Under the pieces are notes generated by a model. The model worked only from the letters and a program-made list of their open reading frames with translations, did no database searches and was not told the DNA's origin. A stretch of 46,090 nt of DNA from a virus, in IMG/VR virus record IMGVR_UViG_3300005468_000005, positions 1 through 46,090 of that record; one strand, 5' to 3'. Made by a program: the position numbers and the translations under genes. Position 1 is the stretch's first letter, and every line of letters starts with the position of its first letter. This document shows positions 14,141-22,031 of this stretch, piece by piece.

Positions 14141-14591
14141 AGCTGGAGTCAAGCTGGTCGAAGAATCCTTCCAGCGCCCCGACGACGACTTCGCTTACGT
14201 CGTCTTAGTCCTTGGCCCCGGCACTCAGCGCCTCGTCCTTCCCCTTGACCCCGAGTTCTTTGGAAGTCGTGCGGGTCAGGAGAGGCTGGCGAAAGAACAT
14301 CTCCCCGGCCTGATCCGCCAGTATAAGCCGCTGGCAATGGCAATCGTCTGCCCGGCTTGGGAACTTGATCCCAAACTCATGGGCGCCCCCCTGGAACTGA
14401 TCGAACGGGCGCATGGGCAGGATGCGGTCATGATCTGCGTCGCCTCCGCCCAGGGCTATCTCTTTGAGATCGCTATGGTCACGCGCCATGACCACGCCGC
14501 CGCTTCGGTAGGCAAGTGGGAAACCCCCGGTGGCACCCCCGGCAACGTCGCCGAAGCTATGGTTAGGGCCTTTAGAGAGCTGGCAGCATGA
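14106..14591 (+). CDS. Hypothetical alpha/beta early protein
   Basis: 161 residues. ATG 14106 is chosen because TTGGAG lies just upstream; a TTG at 14094 is the alternative. It has a helix-strand layout (EALEWAKAGVKLVEESF, then FAYVVLVLGP, LAMAIVCPAWEL, AVMICVASAQG) like a small Rossmann-type sheet, but no motif. Stop overlaps the next ATG. Confidence 0.6.
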   Translation: MTPLQEALEWAKAGVKLVEESFQRPDDDFAYVVLVLGPGTQRLVLPLDPEFFGSRAGQERLAKEHLPGLIRQYKPLAMAIVCPAWELDPKLMGAPLELIERAHGQDAVMICVASAQGYLFEIAMVTRHDHAAASVGKWETPGGTPGNVAEAMVRAFRELAA

Positions 14592-15046
14592 GCCGGCCCC
14601 TAAAAGCCGATCCTGCCGAGATCGTCGCCCTTCGCCAGCTCGGCTTCACGCTTAGCGCCATCGGCGATATGCAGGGGATCACCAAGCAGGCGGTCTACTA
14701 CCACCTCAAGCGCAACTCGATCCGTGAGAATGGGGTTATGCGCCGTTACCGCCACCCCAAGACCTGCCCCGTCTGCCAGAAGCTGGTCGAAGCCCCGCCG
14801 GGGCTGTTCTACCACCCTGAGTGCCACCAGATCCACAACTCCGAGCGCGTCACCGCCTACGTGCGCAAGCTCAACGAGAAAAGCCGCCCTAATGCCGTAA
14901 GTCACCGGCACCGCTGGACGCCGGCGGAGGACGCCGCGCTCATTTTCCGCACCGAATCCCTCGAAGTCCTAGCCCCAAGACTCGGCCGCACCTATTCGGC
15001 GGTCAAAAACCGCCTCCACGTACTCGCCCGCCAGACCGTTTCATGA
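14588..15046 (+). CDS. HTH, zinc and SANT-like DNA-binding protein
   Basis: 152 residues with three small parts. N-terminal HTH (EIVALRQLGFTLSAIGDMQG, then ITKQAVYYHL). A zinc site with CPVC near residue 57 and a later HPEC. A C-terminal Myb/SANT-like helix set (RWTPAEDAALIF, then LGRTYSAVKNRLHVLARQT). Such modular proteins recognise DNA. It could be a late regulator or a stand-in for the missing small terminase subunit. ATG start in ATGA overlap. Confidence 0.65.
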   Translation: MSRPLKADPAEIVALRQLGFTLSAIGDMQGITKQAVYYHLKRNSIRENGVMRRYRHPKTCPVCQKLVEAPPGLFYHPECHQIHNSERVTAYVRKLNEKSRPNAVSHRHRWTPAEDAALIFRTESLEVLAPRLGRTYSAVKNRLHVLARQTVS

Positions 15047-15060
15047 CTACGGAGGAAGTA

Positions 15061-15786
15061 ATGCCTACTGAGATCGTCCCCGTTCCCTCCTCCACCGAGG
15101 AGATCACCCCGCCCACGACTACCCTCTTTGGCACCGATGATCCCGCCGCCTTCATCGCCCGCGCCACCGCCGCCGCCACCGCGCTCAAGCAGATCGTTGA
15201 CGACAAAAAGCTCTACGCCGACATCAACGGGCGCCAGTTCCCCACCGTTGAGGCGTGGACACTCATTGGCTCCATGGTGGGCGTCTACCCGGTCGTCGTC
15301 TGGACGCGGGAACTGGTAGAAAACGGGGTCGGAATCGGGTGGGAAGCCCGGGTCGAAGCCCGCACCCGCGCCGGTGAAATCGTGGGCGCCGCCGAAGCTG
15401 AGTGCCGCCGCAGCGAACGGAGCTGGCGCACCCGGGATAGCTACGCGCTACGGAGCATGGCCCAGACCCGCGCCGTCTCCAAAGCCCTGCGCGGGCCGTT
15501 GGACTTCATCTTGAAGATGGGGGGCTACGCCACTACCCCCGCCGAGGAGATGACCGCCCCCGCACCCAAGGCGCCGCGGAAGAAAACCACCCCCAACCCC
15601 TTTGCCGCCGAAATCCGCCGCCTCGGCCCTAAGATCGACAAGTACCTAGTGGCTGAGATCCTCAAGGACTGCGGCATCACCCCGCAGGATCTGGCCGAGT
15701 CAGATTGGGCGGAGCAGATAGACCCCGCCCGCGCCGAGGCGGTGGTCAGCGCCTTCCGCGACGCGGTCCATGCGGAGAACGCCTGA
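15061..15786 (+). CDS. Possible Erf/Rad52-like single-strand annealing protein
   Basis: 241 residues from ATG 15061 (GGAGG 5 nt upstream; ATG 15043 is possible). The core has AWTLIGSMVGVYPVVVWTR followed later by the motif SYALRSMAQTRAVSKALRGP and GGYATTPAEEM, a pattern I associate with Erf-like and uncharacterised annealing-type proteins of actinobacterial phages. The C-terminus is a linker plus small helical domain. Position late in the early unit fits recombination. The family call is tentative. Confidence 0.45.
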   Translation: MPTEIVPVPSSTEEITPPTTTLFGTDDPAAFIARATAAATALKQIVDDKKLYADINGRQFPTVEAWTLIGSMVGVYPVVVWTRELVENGVGIGWEARVEARTRAGEIVGAAEAECRRSERSWRTRDSYALRSMAQTRAVSKALRGPLDFILKMGGYATTPAEEMTAPAPKAPRKKTTPNPFAAEIRRLGPKIDKYLVAEILKDCGITPQDLAESDWAEQIDPARAEAVVSAFRDAVHAENA

Positions 15787-15787
15787 G

Positions 15788-16048
15788 ATGACTGCCAAGA
15801 TTCTGAGTGAACTTCCACAGATTAGAAGGGGGGTGGCCTTGGAACGCACGTACCCCTGGGAGGAGTGGACTGACGGCCGCGTCTACCTGATTACCAAGGG
15901 TGAGGATTTCGCTGTCACCATACCGTCGATGCAGTCTACGCTCCGGCAATGGGCGCAGCGGCACGGCCTCAAAGTCCAGGTGCGCCGCCTCTTCGATCCG
16001 CCCCTGTCTATTGCCTTCAAGTTCAGCCAACCCCTCCACTATTTTTGA
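15788..16048 (+). CDS. Small hypothetical early protein
   Basis: 86 residues from ATG 15788 (SD GGAG upstream). Beta-rich with ALERTYPWEEWTDGRVYLI and a helix (STLRQWAQRHGLKVQV). Unrecognised. TGATG overlap links it to the next gene. Confidence 0.55.
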   Translation: MTAKILSELPQIRRGVALERTYPWEEWTDGRVYLITKGEDFAVTIPSMQSTLRQWAQRHGLKVQVRRLFDPPLSIAFKFSQPLHYF

Positions 16049-16284
16049 TGATGACGACGATGGCTGACGAGGGACACGCCTTCAAGTTCATTCGCACCAC
16101 CGCCGCCTACAACTCCCGCTATATCGCCGATTGTATCTGCGGCTACTCCACCGGCGCCTGCCAGACCCAGAACGTGGCTATCCGCGCCCTCAACACCCAC
16201 CTTCGCAAGTCAGCGAAAGCGGAGAAGCCGGAGCAGCCAGTCGATAAAGGCCGCCAGCCACCTAAGCGTCCCGGGCGGTGGTGA
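16048..16284 (+). CDS. Small zinc-type protein at end of early unit
   Basis: 78 residues starting MMTTMADEGHAF. The motif CICGYSTGAC followed 15 residues later by a His (NTHLRKS) suggests a small zinc site. The basic, Pro-rich tail overlaps the lysin gene on the other strand by 75 bp. Start taken from the TGATG coupling. Confidence 0.6.
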   Translation: MMTTMADEGHAFKFIRTTAAYNSRYIADCICGYSTGACQTQNVAIRALNTHLRKSAKAEKPEQPVDKGRQPPKRPGRW

Positions 16285-17301
16285 CGGCGGGGTAGGATCG
16301 GGGGGTGGGCTTGGTGGCGGCGCTGGTGGTTCAGGTGCCGGTGCTGGCGGCGCTGGCGGCGGTACTACTGGTACTGGCGGTGGTGTGGGCGCTGGCGGGG
16401 GCGGCGGCGATGGCGCTGGCGGCGCTGGTGCGGGCGGGGCGAAGTGGGTGGGGTCGAAGCCGCCGTCGTCTACATCGGCGTCGTTCAAAGCCCAGTCCAC
16501 CGGCCCCGCCGGGGTCTGAATCCGATCGAACCACGCTCCACTGACCATCTTGGCCTCCGACCACGTGATCTGGGTGCCGACCGCAACCCCATCCCGTACC
16601 ACCGAAGGGTTGTTCCACTCCACGTAATGGGTGGCGCGCCATACCCGCCCGGGGACTGGACTTAGCGGTGTCACGGTCTGCGTCGGCTCGGGTGCAGGCG
16701 CGGGGGCAGCGTCGCCCTTGTGCTGGCCCCAATCCGGCGCCCGGACTTGGTTGTAGTCGCAGCCAGCGTTACCGGCGGCGTCCTGAAAGCCGGTACGGCC
16801 ATCTTGATAGAGGCAGACGCGGGGGTCAATGTTGCCTCCTGACCACGCCAGCGTCTGCCACGCATAGGCTACCAGCCCAGCGTCGATCACCCGCTTGAGC
16901 GGCCAGTAGCCGGCGTAGACCCCGGTGCGAGCGTGGCCGATGACCGCCGCCGCCGCCGCGAAGTAGGCGTTGATCGTAGGCTGGTCGCCCTCGGGGGCAT
17001 CGTAGTCGATGGCAAAGTAGATCGCCCCGTTGTAGCCGGGGGCCTCAGACGCGATCTTGGCCAAGGCGGCGCGGGCGTCGGCATCGCCCCCAGCGGCGCC
17101 CCGCTGGACCGCGTTGGCGGTGGTCTCCCAGACCAGCCCTAGCGCCACCCCATGGGCTTTGAGATCGTCCCACTCGGCCGGCGAGATGTCCTTGGTAGGC
17201 TCGTAGCTGAGATAGCGCATCACCCCCACAAAGGGGGCCGCCGCGACCATGGCCCCGGTGATGCGGCCGTGGGCGTAGCTGTAGTCAGCTACGTCACTCA
17301 T
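16210..17301 (-). CDS. Endolysin, DUF1906-type with Pro-rich linker and cationic tail
   Basis: 363 residues. ATG 17301 overlaps the holin stop (ATGA). Residues 5-190 form the DUF1906 (Rv2525c-like) TIM-barrel glycoside-hydrolase fold: DYSYAHGR at the start, central IYFAIDYDAPEGDQ (93-106), then GVYAGYWPLKRVID and LYQDG. About 218-275 look SH3-like (VWRATHYVEWNNPSVV). About 285-343 are almost pure Pro/Ala. The last 18 residues (LRWLAAFIDWLLRLLRFR) are an amphipathic cationic helix, a feature used by some endolysins to disturb membranes. The substrate is expected to be peptidoglycan or associated glycan. It is the last gene of the late unit. Confidence 0.8.
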   Translation of the reverse strand: MSDVADYSYAHGRITGAMVAAAPFVGVMRYLSYEPTKDISPAEWDDLKAHGVALGLVWETTANAVQRGAAGGDADARAALAKIASEAPGYNGAIYFAIDYDAPEGDQPTINAYFAAAAAVIGHARTGVYAGYWPLKRVIDAGLVAYAWQTLAWSGGNIDPRVCLYQDGRTGFQDAAGNAGCDYNQVRAPDWGQHKGDAAPAPAPEPTQTVTPLSPVPGRVWRATHYVEWNNPSVVRDGVAVGTQITWSEAKMVSGAWFDRIQTPAGPVDWALNDADVDDGGFDPTHFAPPAPAPPAPSPPPPPAPTPPPVPVVPPPAPPAPAPEPPAPPPSPPPDPTPPSPPPGTLRWLAAFIDWLLRLLRFR

Positions 17302-17498
17302 GGGAACCAGCCCTGCCCGGCGGCGAAGTACCACAACCCGGCCAAGACGCCCAGCACCCAGCCCCACTTGATGAAGAAGTCACCCACTAGCACCGCGATG
17401 GGGACGGCGAGGCTGACGAGGATAGGGCCGAGCAGGGCTACCAGCACAATCCCGACAACGACGGCGATCACTACGGCGGCTACACCGCGCAAAATCAT
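17298..17498 (-). CDS. Holin candidate
   Basis: 66 residues, two hydrophobic helices (VAAVVIAVVVGIVLVALLGP and the stretch around GWVLGVLAGLWYFAA) with few charges. Directly coupled by ATGA to the lysin and to the gene before. Size, topology and place fit a small holin that lets the lysin reach the wall. Confidence 0.65.
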   Translation of the reverse strand: MILRGVAAVVIAVVVGIVLVALLGPILVSLAVPIAVLVGDFFIKWGWVLGVLAGLWYFAAGQGWFP

Positions 17499-18031
17499 GG
17501 TGCTACCTCAACTTTTTCAACCGGATGAACCTCGTTCCAGCCGTGTTCGGTGTCGGTGACGAAGGGGCCGGTGACTTTGAGCCGGGCGCCAGCGCGGATG
17601 AGATTGAACCCAGGCGGCGCCACCGCCCCCTGACAGGGGCCGATAGCGTCAGCCTGAGTTACCGCGCCCCCAACACAGTCTGGCTCTAGGATCAGGTCGC
17701 CGTGCTGCCGTTGGATGTTGACCGCGTTGAGCATCCCGCTGTAGGCGCTGTCAACCTTGAATAAAACATGGAGATCACCGTCACGCTCGTTGCGCACTAC
17801 CTCGACCACCCCGGTCACGCTAACACAGTCAGCCAGCCGTACCAGCCGGGCCGGATTATAGGTGAAGCGTTCGAAGCTAGGATTGCAGCCACTGACTAGA
17901 GAGCTTGGAGGCGGAGCCACGTGGCTTACCGCTACCGCTCCCACCCCTAGCACCGCCGCCAGCGCCGCAAGGGCTACGTGGGGGCGGCGGAGCTGGTAGC
18001 GAAACCCGGACCGGCGCGGCGCTAGCCTCAC
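17495..18031 (-). CDS. Secreted or membrane-anchored OB-fold-like protein
   Basis: 178 residues, GTG start in GTGA overlap. N-terminal basic residues and a hydrophobic span (HVALAALAAVLGVGAVAVSH) mark an anchor or signal. The rest (CVSVTGVVEVVRNERDGDLH, LKVTGPFVTDTEHGWNEVHP) resembles OB-fold proteins that carry a conserved WxEiHP ending and two Cys pairs. A role outside the membrane during lysis is likely from the neighbours, but unproven. Confidence 0.65.
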   Translation of the reverse strand: MRLAPRRSGFRYQLRRPHVALAALAAVLGVGAVAVSHVAPPPSSLVSGCNPSFERFTYNPARLVRLADCVSVTGVVEVVRNERDGDLHVLFKVDSAYSGMLNAVNIQRQHGDLILEPDCVGGAVTQADAIGPCQGAVAPPGFNLIRAGARLKVTGPFVTDTEHGWNEVHPVEKVEVAP

Positions 18032-18207
18032 TTGGAGAGCAGCTCGCTAGGCGTGAAGTAGCCGGCGACAAATACCGCCAGAGTGTTGATGGCCGCCACC
18101 TGTTCAACGGGAATATCAACGTGGGCGTAGCTCTTGAGCAGCCACAAAAGCAGGCCGACCAGGGCACTGACAACGGCTGCGGAGATTACTTTAGGGTGAA
18201 CGACCAT
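18028..18207 (-). CDS. Second holin-type membrane protein
   Basis: 59 residues. ATG 18207 has AAAGGAG 6 nt upstream. One clear hydrophobic helix (ISAAVVSALVGLLLWLLKSY), then DIPVEQVAAINTLAVFVAGYFTP, a layout seen in small actinobacterial phage holin-like proteins, and a short hydrophilic end. Stop overlaps the next GTG. Confidence 0.7.
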   Translation of the reverse strand: MVVHPKVISAAVVSALVGLLLWLLKSYAHVDIPVEQVAAINTLAVFVAGYFTPSELLSK

Positions 18208-18223
18208 TGACGCTCCTTTGGGA

Positions 18224-20125
18224 TCATGGTCCCGGCTTGTAGACGGCTACCCAGTCGAGCTGGACGTGTCCTGCGGTAGCATCGGCGGGCACACCCGAGG
18301 TCTCGGTCTGTAAAACATAGTGCATTGAGGTGTTGGGCACGCGACTCTTTGACTCTCCAATGGTAGTGCCGTCAAGGATGAACTTGAGATCGCCGGCGCT
18401 CCACTCGGTAACCGCGGTATGCCAGCCGGTGTATGGGCTATTCGTGCAGTAGGCATCCTGGCCGCCACCCCCCTGCCAGTGCATGAAGGCACAGATGTGG
18501 CCGTTGAGATCGCCCTCGGGGAAGTCGATCTCGCCATCGGTGGGCCAGCTGCCGCTGTCGGGCCAGAGCAGCCAGGCGGTCTTGTAGTTGGGCAGGGGAT
18601 CAGCGGTGAAGCGCACCGCATAGCGCCCGTAGAGTTGGCCCTTGGCGGCACTCTGGCCGGGGTAGAGGCGGGGCAACTCGGCGCTGACGTAGTGGGCGCC
18701 GTTCTCGGTGTGCAGGTAGACATCCATCAGGCCGCCGGCGATGGAAACGTCCTTGACCGTGGAGTAGGTGCCGTAGCCGTCGGTGTCGCGGCTGCCGTTG
18801 TAGCTGCCCCATTTACTTCCGGGATAGCTGGCGGAGAGCGTGCCCGAGAAGCTGCCCAAAGGCACGTCGGTGAGGAAGTCGTCGGTGAAGATCTGCTGCC
18901 AGCCAGGCAGGTCGCCCGCCGGCATGGACGAGGAGGGCGGGGGGAGGGCAACGTTGTGTTCGGCAAAGACGGACTGCAACTCGGGCCGGGCGTTGAGGGT
19001 GAGATCGTCGGTGCCAGTGTTTTGACCCCAGCTGTAGGCGTAGTCGAAGGCCGGGGTCGGGGTCAGCAGCGCCCAGGTGTAGAGGATCTGGGTCTCCTGG
19101 AACTGGGTGGGCAGGATGTAGCTGGCATCGTTGCAGCTGGCGCAGGCGCGGCCGAAGGCTTGATAGATGGGGACGATCGCGGCCAAGGCGACCCCGGACG
19201 CCTGCACCGCCGCCACCGAGGCGTTGATACGGCTGTAGGCGCAGCCCCCGCCGGTGTCGTCGCGGCAGGGGTAGGGGTCGTCGCCGTAGAGGTCGATGCT
19301 GGTGGTGGCGTAGTTGTAGCCGCTCCAGGTGCCCGAGCAGGTGGTCCCGGATGTGGGGACAAAGCAGGGCACGTCACGGGTTCCCATGTTCTGCAGCACC
19401 ATGAAGGTCTGAGCTCCGGGATCGTGCTGGTGAATCCAGTCGGCCTCGGACTTGAGGTCGGCGGTCAGGCAGGGGGTGGTGCCGTCAAGCAGGGTCTGCC
19501 TGATCGGGTTGGGTTCGTCCACCAGATAGAAGCCGTAGACGAGGGGGTTGCCCAGGTAGGGGGCGACGGCGCTCTGAAACTGGGTGGTGCTGGCGTTCAT
19601 GCACTTGGCGGCATCCTGCAGGTAGACCAAGCCCTTGGTCCCCGGCGGCAGGGAGATGCTGGTGGGCGCCTCCACATCGGCCAGGTTGAAGCCATCGCTG
19701 GCGGGCAGGTAGTGACCCATGCTGTCGAAGTTCTTGTTGGGGGCGTAGTGGAGCCTGGTCGTGGGGTCGGTGGAGCAGGTGTCCTGAATGCTCGACAGCC
19801 CCGAGGCGATGGAGATGATCTCGCCCCGGGGGTCGGTGTAGTTATCGCCGAAGTGGGGGCCGGTGGTATCGGCGTATAAGGGGATGGTGGGCGAGGTCTG
19901 GCCCGGCCAGTAGCTGGTGTAGGCGGCAGGAACGTTAGCGGTTGAGCAAGGCACGGGAGCGGAGACCACCGGCGGAGCCGTCTGCACCTCGGGCTGATGA
20001 TGACGAGCTTGGGCCGCCTCAGTCTGGCTGGCGATCAGCAGCAATACCGCCAGGGACGCGCCACCGCGCAGGTACGCCTGCCGGATCAGGGCTACGGGAA
20101 TTGGCTTCGGCTTCAGTTTCGGCAT
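18224..20125 (-). CDS. Two-domain glycoside hydrolase with GH16 C-terminus
   Basis: 633 residues from ATG 20125; TTG 20134 gives three more. Numbering below is from the TTG. Residues about 20-45 are a transmembrane or signal segment. About 60-400 look like a TIM-barrel hydrolase with a candidate acid in YLVDEP (204-208) and DLYGDDPYPC. About 410-636 is GH16: WLLWPDSGSW, then GEIDFPEGDLNG, whose EIDFPE (535-540) is the family's ExDxxE catalytic motif. It lies between the collagen-like gene and lysis genes. It probably degrades host capsule, beta-glucan or cell-wall polysaccharide. The N-terminal anchor suggests it may also act from the infected cell rather than only on the virion. Confidence 0.8.
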   Translation of the reverse strand: MPKLKPKPIPVALIRQAYLRGGASLAVLLLIASQTEAAQARHHQPEVQTAPPVVSAPVPCSTANVPAAYTSYWPGQTSPTIPLYADTTGPHFGDNYTDPRGEIISIASGLSSIQDTCSTDPTTRLHYAPNKNFDSMGHYLPASDGFNLADVEAPTSISLPPGTKGLVYLQDAAKCMNASTTQFQSAVAPYLGNPLVYGFYLVDEPNPIRQTLLDGTTPCLTADLKSEADWIHQHDPGAQTFMVLQNMGTRDVPCFVPTSGTTCSGTWSGYNYATTSIDLYGDDPYPCRDDTGGGCAYSRINASVAAVQASGVALAAIVPIYQAFGRACASCNDASYILPTQFQETQILYTWALLTPTPAFDYAYSWGQNTGTDDLTLNARPELQSVFAEHNVALPPPSSSMPAGDLPGWQQIFTDDFLTDVPLGSFSGTLSASYPGSKWGSYNGSRDTDGYGTYSTVKDVSIAGGLMDVYLHTENGAHYVSAELPRLYPGQSAAKGQLYGRYAVRFTADPLPNYKTAWLLWPDSGSWPTDGEIDFPEGDLNGHICAFMHWQGGGGQDAYCTNSPYTGWHTAVTEWSAGDLKFILDGTTIGESKSRVPNTSMHYVLQTETSGVPADATAGHVQLDWVAVYKPGP

Positions 20126-20511
20126 CGCCCGCAATCCCTCCCGGGTGGACCGGGTGGACCCGGGGGACCGGGAGGGCCGGTCAATCCCCGAGTTCCCGGT
20201 GGCCCTTGGGGCCCGGCGGGGCCTGGGATTGGTGCCTGGGCCTGCAGGATCTCGATCTCAGCCCGAAGGGCGTCGATCTCGGCCTCGTCGGCGTCCAGAC
20301 GGTGCCGCTGATCCTCTAGGCTATCGCGGTTGGCGATGATGGTGGGCTGGAGCCGCTCCGTCAGGGCCTTGCGGAGGGTGCTTTCGCCGCTGTGCAGGGC
20401 CTTCTCATCACCCTGGACCTGCACGAAGAGATAGCCTACGGTCCCGATCCCAGCCAAAAGGATCGCGGTGGTCAGCGCCAGGGCCAGGCCCACCCGGTTC
20501 CAGAAACTCAC
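20113..20511 (-). CDS. Membrane-anchored coiled-coil collagen-like protein
   Basis: 132 residues. N-terminal transmembrane helix (about 8-32), helical coil (LTERLQPTIIANRDSLEDQR, then DADEAEIDALRAEIEIL), then Gly-x-y repeats (GPAGPQGPPGTRGLTGPP and on), ending CGRCRN. Collagen repeats in phages trimerise and serve as spacers in fibres. Here the membrane helix and position among lysis genes suggest spanin-like or surface use instead. The role is not settled. Confidence 0.7.
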   Translation of the reverse strand: MSFWNRVGLALALTTAILLAGIGTVGYLFVQVQGDEKALHSGESTLRKALTERLQPTIIANRDSLEDQRHRLDADEAEIDALRAEIEILQAQAPIPGPAGPQGPPGTRGLTGPPGPPGPPGPPGRDCGRCRN

Positions 20512-20888
20512 AGCGGCTTCTCCTGTTCGATCCCTACCGGCTGCATCTTGAGCAGGATCTTGAGTGTCTTGGTCTGCCGGTTCTCCACCATCTTGAGGGT
20601 CTTGGCCAGCTCCGTGGTGGTGGTTTCGAGATGGACCACGGTAGCCCTGATCTCGGTCACCTGCTCTTTGAGGGTGGAGCCGCCGTTACTGTCGAACTCG
20701 CGGGCGATGCGGTGCAGCACCGGATCATCCTGTTCGTCCTGGCGAACGTCACCACCATGCTTGAGGAGGAACCGCCAGAGAGCGTACAGGGCCCCCACCA
20801 ATGATCCCAGGACTGTGAGCCCGGCCGCGATAGGGACGGCTAGGTCGAGTAGAGAAAACCCGATAGGCGGTAAAGGGAGGGCGTTCAT
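20508..20888 (-). CDS. Membrane protein with coiled coil (DUF2746-like)
   Basis: 126 residues. One transmembrane helix (LLDLAVPIAAGLTVLGSLVG and onward, about 12-42), then SNGGSTLKEQVTEIR and a helical coil (LETTTTELAKTLKMVENRQT). The combination resembles the minor membrane or holin-associated DUF2746 proteins of actinobacterial phages. Coupled by ATGA to the collagen-like gene. Confidence 0.6.
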   Translation of the reverse strand: MNALPLPPIGFSLLDLAVPIAAGLTVLGSLVGALYALWRFLLKHGGDVRQDEQDDPVLHRIAREFDSNGGSTLKEQVTEIRATVVHLETTTTELAKTLKMVENRQTKTLKILLKMQPVGIEQEKPL

Positions 20889-22031
20889 CTATACCCCGAT
20901 GTCCTCTACATGGATGAAGGCGGGGGCGACGGTAGCAGCGTTCAGGTTCATAGCCGTACCTGTGCCAATGCGAATCATGGAGAGCTTGTAGGTATGGGTC
21001 CCCGCGCTGGGCGTCAGGAGCACGACCGGCATACAGCTATTGAGTTGCCCGATGTTATTTTCAGACGCTTGCGATCGCTGTAATTCGGTAGCCCCTTCAT
21101 AAATTGAAAACAGCACGGCATCATTGGTCTGGTTGCCAGTGAAGGACGTGGCGTAGCCTGTAACTCGAATCCGCCGTCCCGTTCCCACCGTGACCGTGAC
21201 CGCCAGGCCGGTAACGTCGGTCTGCGCGCCATTGGTGGCAAAGGTGCTGGTGATCTGAGCATACCCGAGCGTGCCCCAGGCATGAGTCTGGGCTAGCGAC
21301 GCCTCGGGGATGGCAGCCGCGTTGAACACCGGGTTGGCATTGAACGTCTTGGCTCCAGTGATCGTCTCCGCCCCCGCGAGATGCACCGCCAGGGAGTCGG
21401 TGGCGGGCAGCGGGGTCACGTCGGCGATGGGGATGGAGGCGGTGTTGAAGACCGGGTTGGCGCTAAAGGTCTTGATCCCGGTGATGCTCTCGGCCCCAGC
21501 GAGGTGGACGGCTAAGGAGTCGGTGGCAGGCGTGGGAGAGATGTCGGCCAGGGGGATGGAAGCCGCCGGGAAGGTGACGGCACCGGTCACGCTCAGTCCC
21601 CCCGAGGCGGTCAGCAAGCCGGTCACGGAGAGCGGGTTGTTGAGCGTGGTGGTGCCCACCGGCAGCGTTGCCGGGGTGGTCACCGACAGCGAAGATGCCT
21701 GGTACGGCCCTACCGCAGCCGTGATCTGAATGTCGAAAGACCGCACCGGGGTCTGCACCGAGTAGACGGTGTTGGCGGGGGAGATGAGGACGTTGGGCAC
21801 CAGCGAGATCGACCAGAAGCCGTTACGGTCGGTGAGGACGTACATGGTGCGGGTGTCAAGGTTGGTCAAGGGCGCGACGTTGGTGGTCTGGTTGGCCTGC
21901 AGGGTAACGCCCACGCGGGCGTCTACCAAGGGGTTGCCGCTCGGGTCGTACTCGTAGTCGAAAACGGTGACCAAGCTGAGAGCCTGGGCACTGCTGACGG
22001 CTGCGGGTGGGGGGCTCAGGATGATCGGCAT
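20889..22031 (-). CDS. Tail-fibre protein with internal repeats
   Basis: 380 residues from ATG 22031 (TAATG with the previous stop). N-terminal beta domain (VTVFDYEYDPSGNPLVDARV), then two 41-residue repeats of the type SIP-ADvtP-PATDSLAVHLAG-E-ITG-KTF-ANPVFN and a partial third. The C-terminal beta domain (GYAQITSTFATNGAQTDVTG to VEDIGV) is related to the 31320..31814 protein. Repeats plus a conserved tip fit a fibre or a receptor-contact protein. Confidence 0.7.
   Translation of the reverse strand: MPIILSPPPAAVSSAQALSLVTVFDYEYDPSGNPLVDARVGVTLQANQTTNVAPLTNLDTRTMYVLTDRNGFWSISLVPNVLISPANTVYSVQTPVRSFDIQITAAVGPYQASSLSVTTPATLPVGTTTLNNPLSVTGLLTASGGLSVTGAVTFPAASIPLADISPTPATDSLAVHLAGAESITGIKTFSANPVFNTASIPIADVTPLPATDSLAVHLAGAETITGAKTFNANPVFNAAAIPEASLAQTHAWGTLGYAQITSTFATNGAQTDVTGLAVTVTVGTGRRIRVTGYATSFTGNQTNDAVLFSIYEGATELQRSQASENNIGQLNSCMPVVLLTPSAGTHTYKLSMIRIGTGTAMNLNAATVAPAFIHVEDIGV
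21321..21566 (-). repeat. Tandem 123-bp repeats in the fibre gene
   Basis: Two adjacent 123-bp units begin at about 21321 and 21444 on the plus axis and encode the 41-residue repeats. They differ at scattered third positions, so duplication is not recent. Confidence 0.7.

Noticed and set aside
18419-19879. 486-residue plus-strand frame opposite the GH16 gene
   Set aside because: Shadow of a GC-rich minus-strand gene; Gly/Val-rich and without a ribosome site.
19994-20000. CTGATGA as a second hammerhead core
   Set aside because: No GAAA and no paired stems at the required spacing; lies within a coding gene on the other strand.
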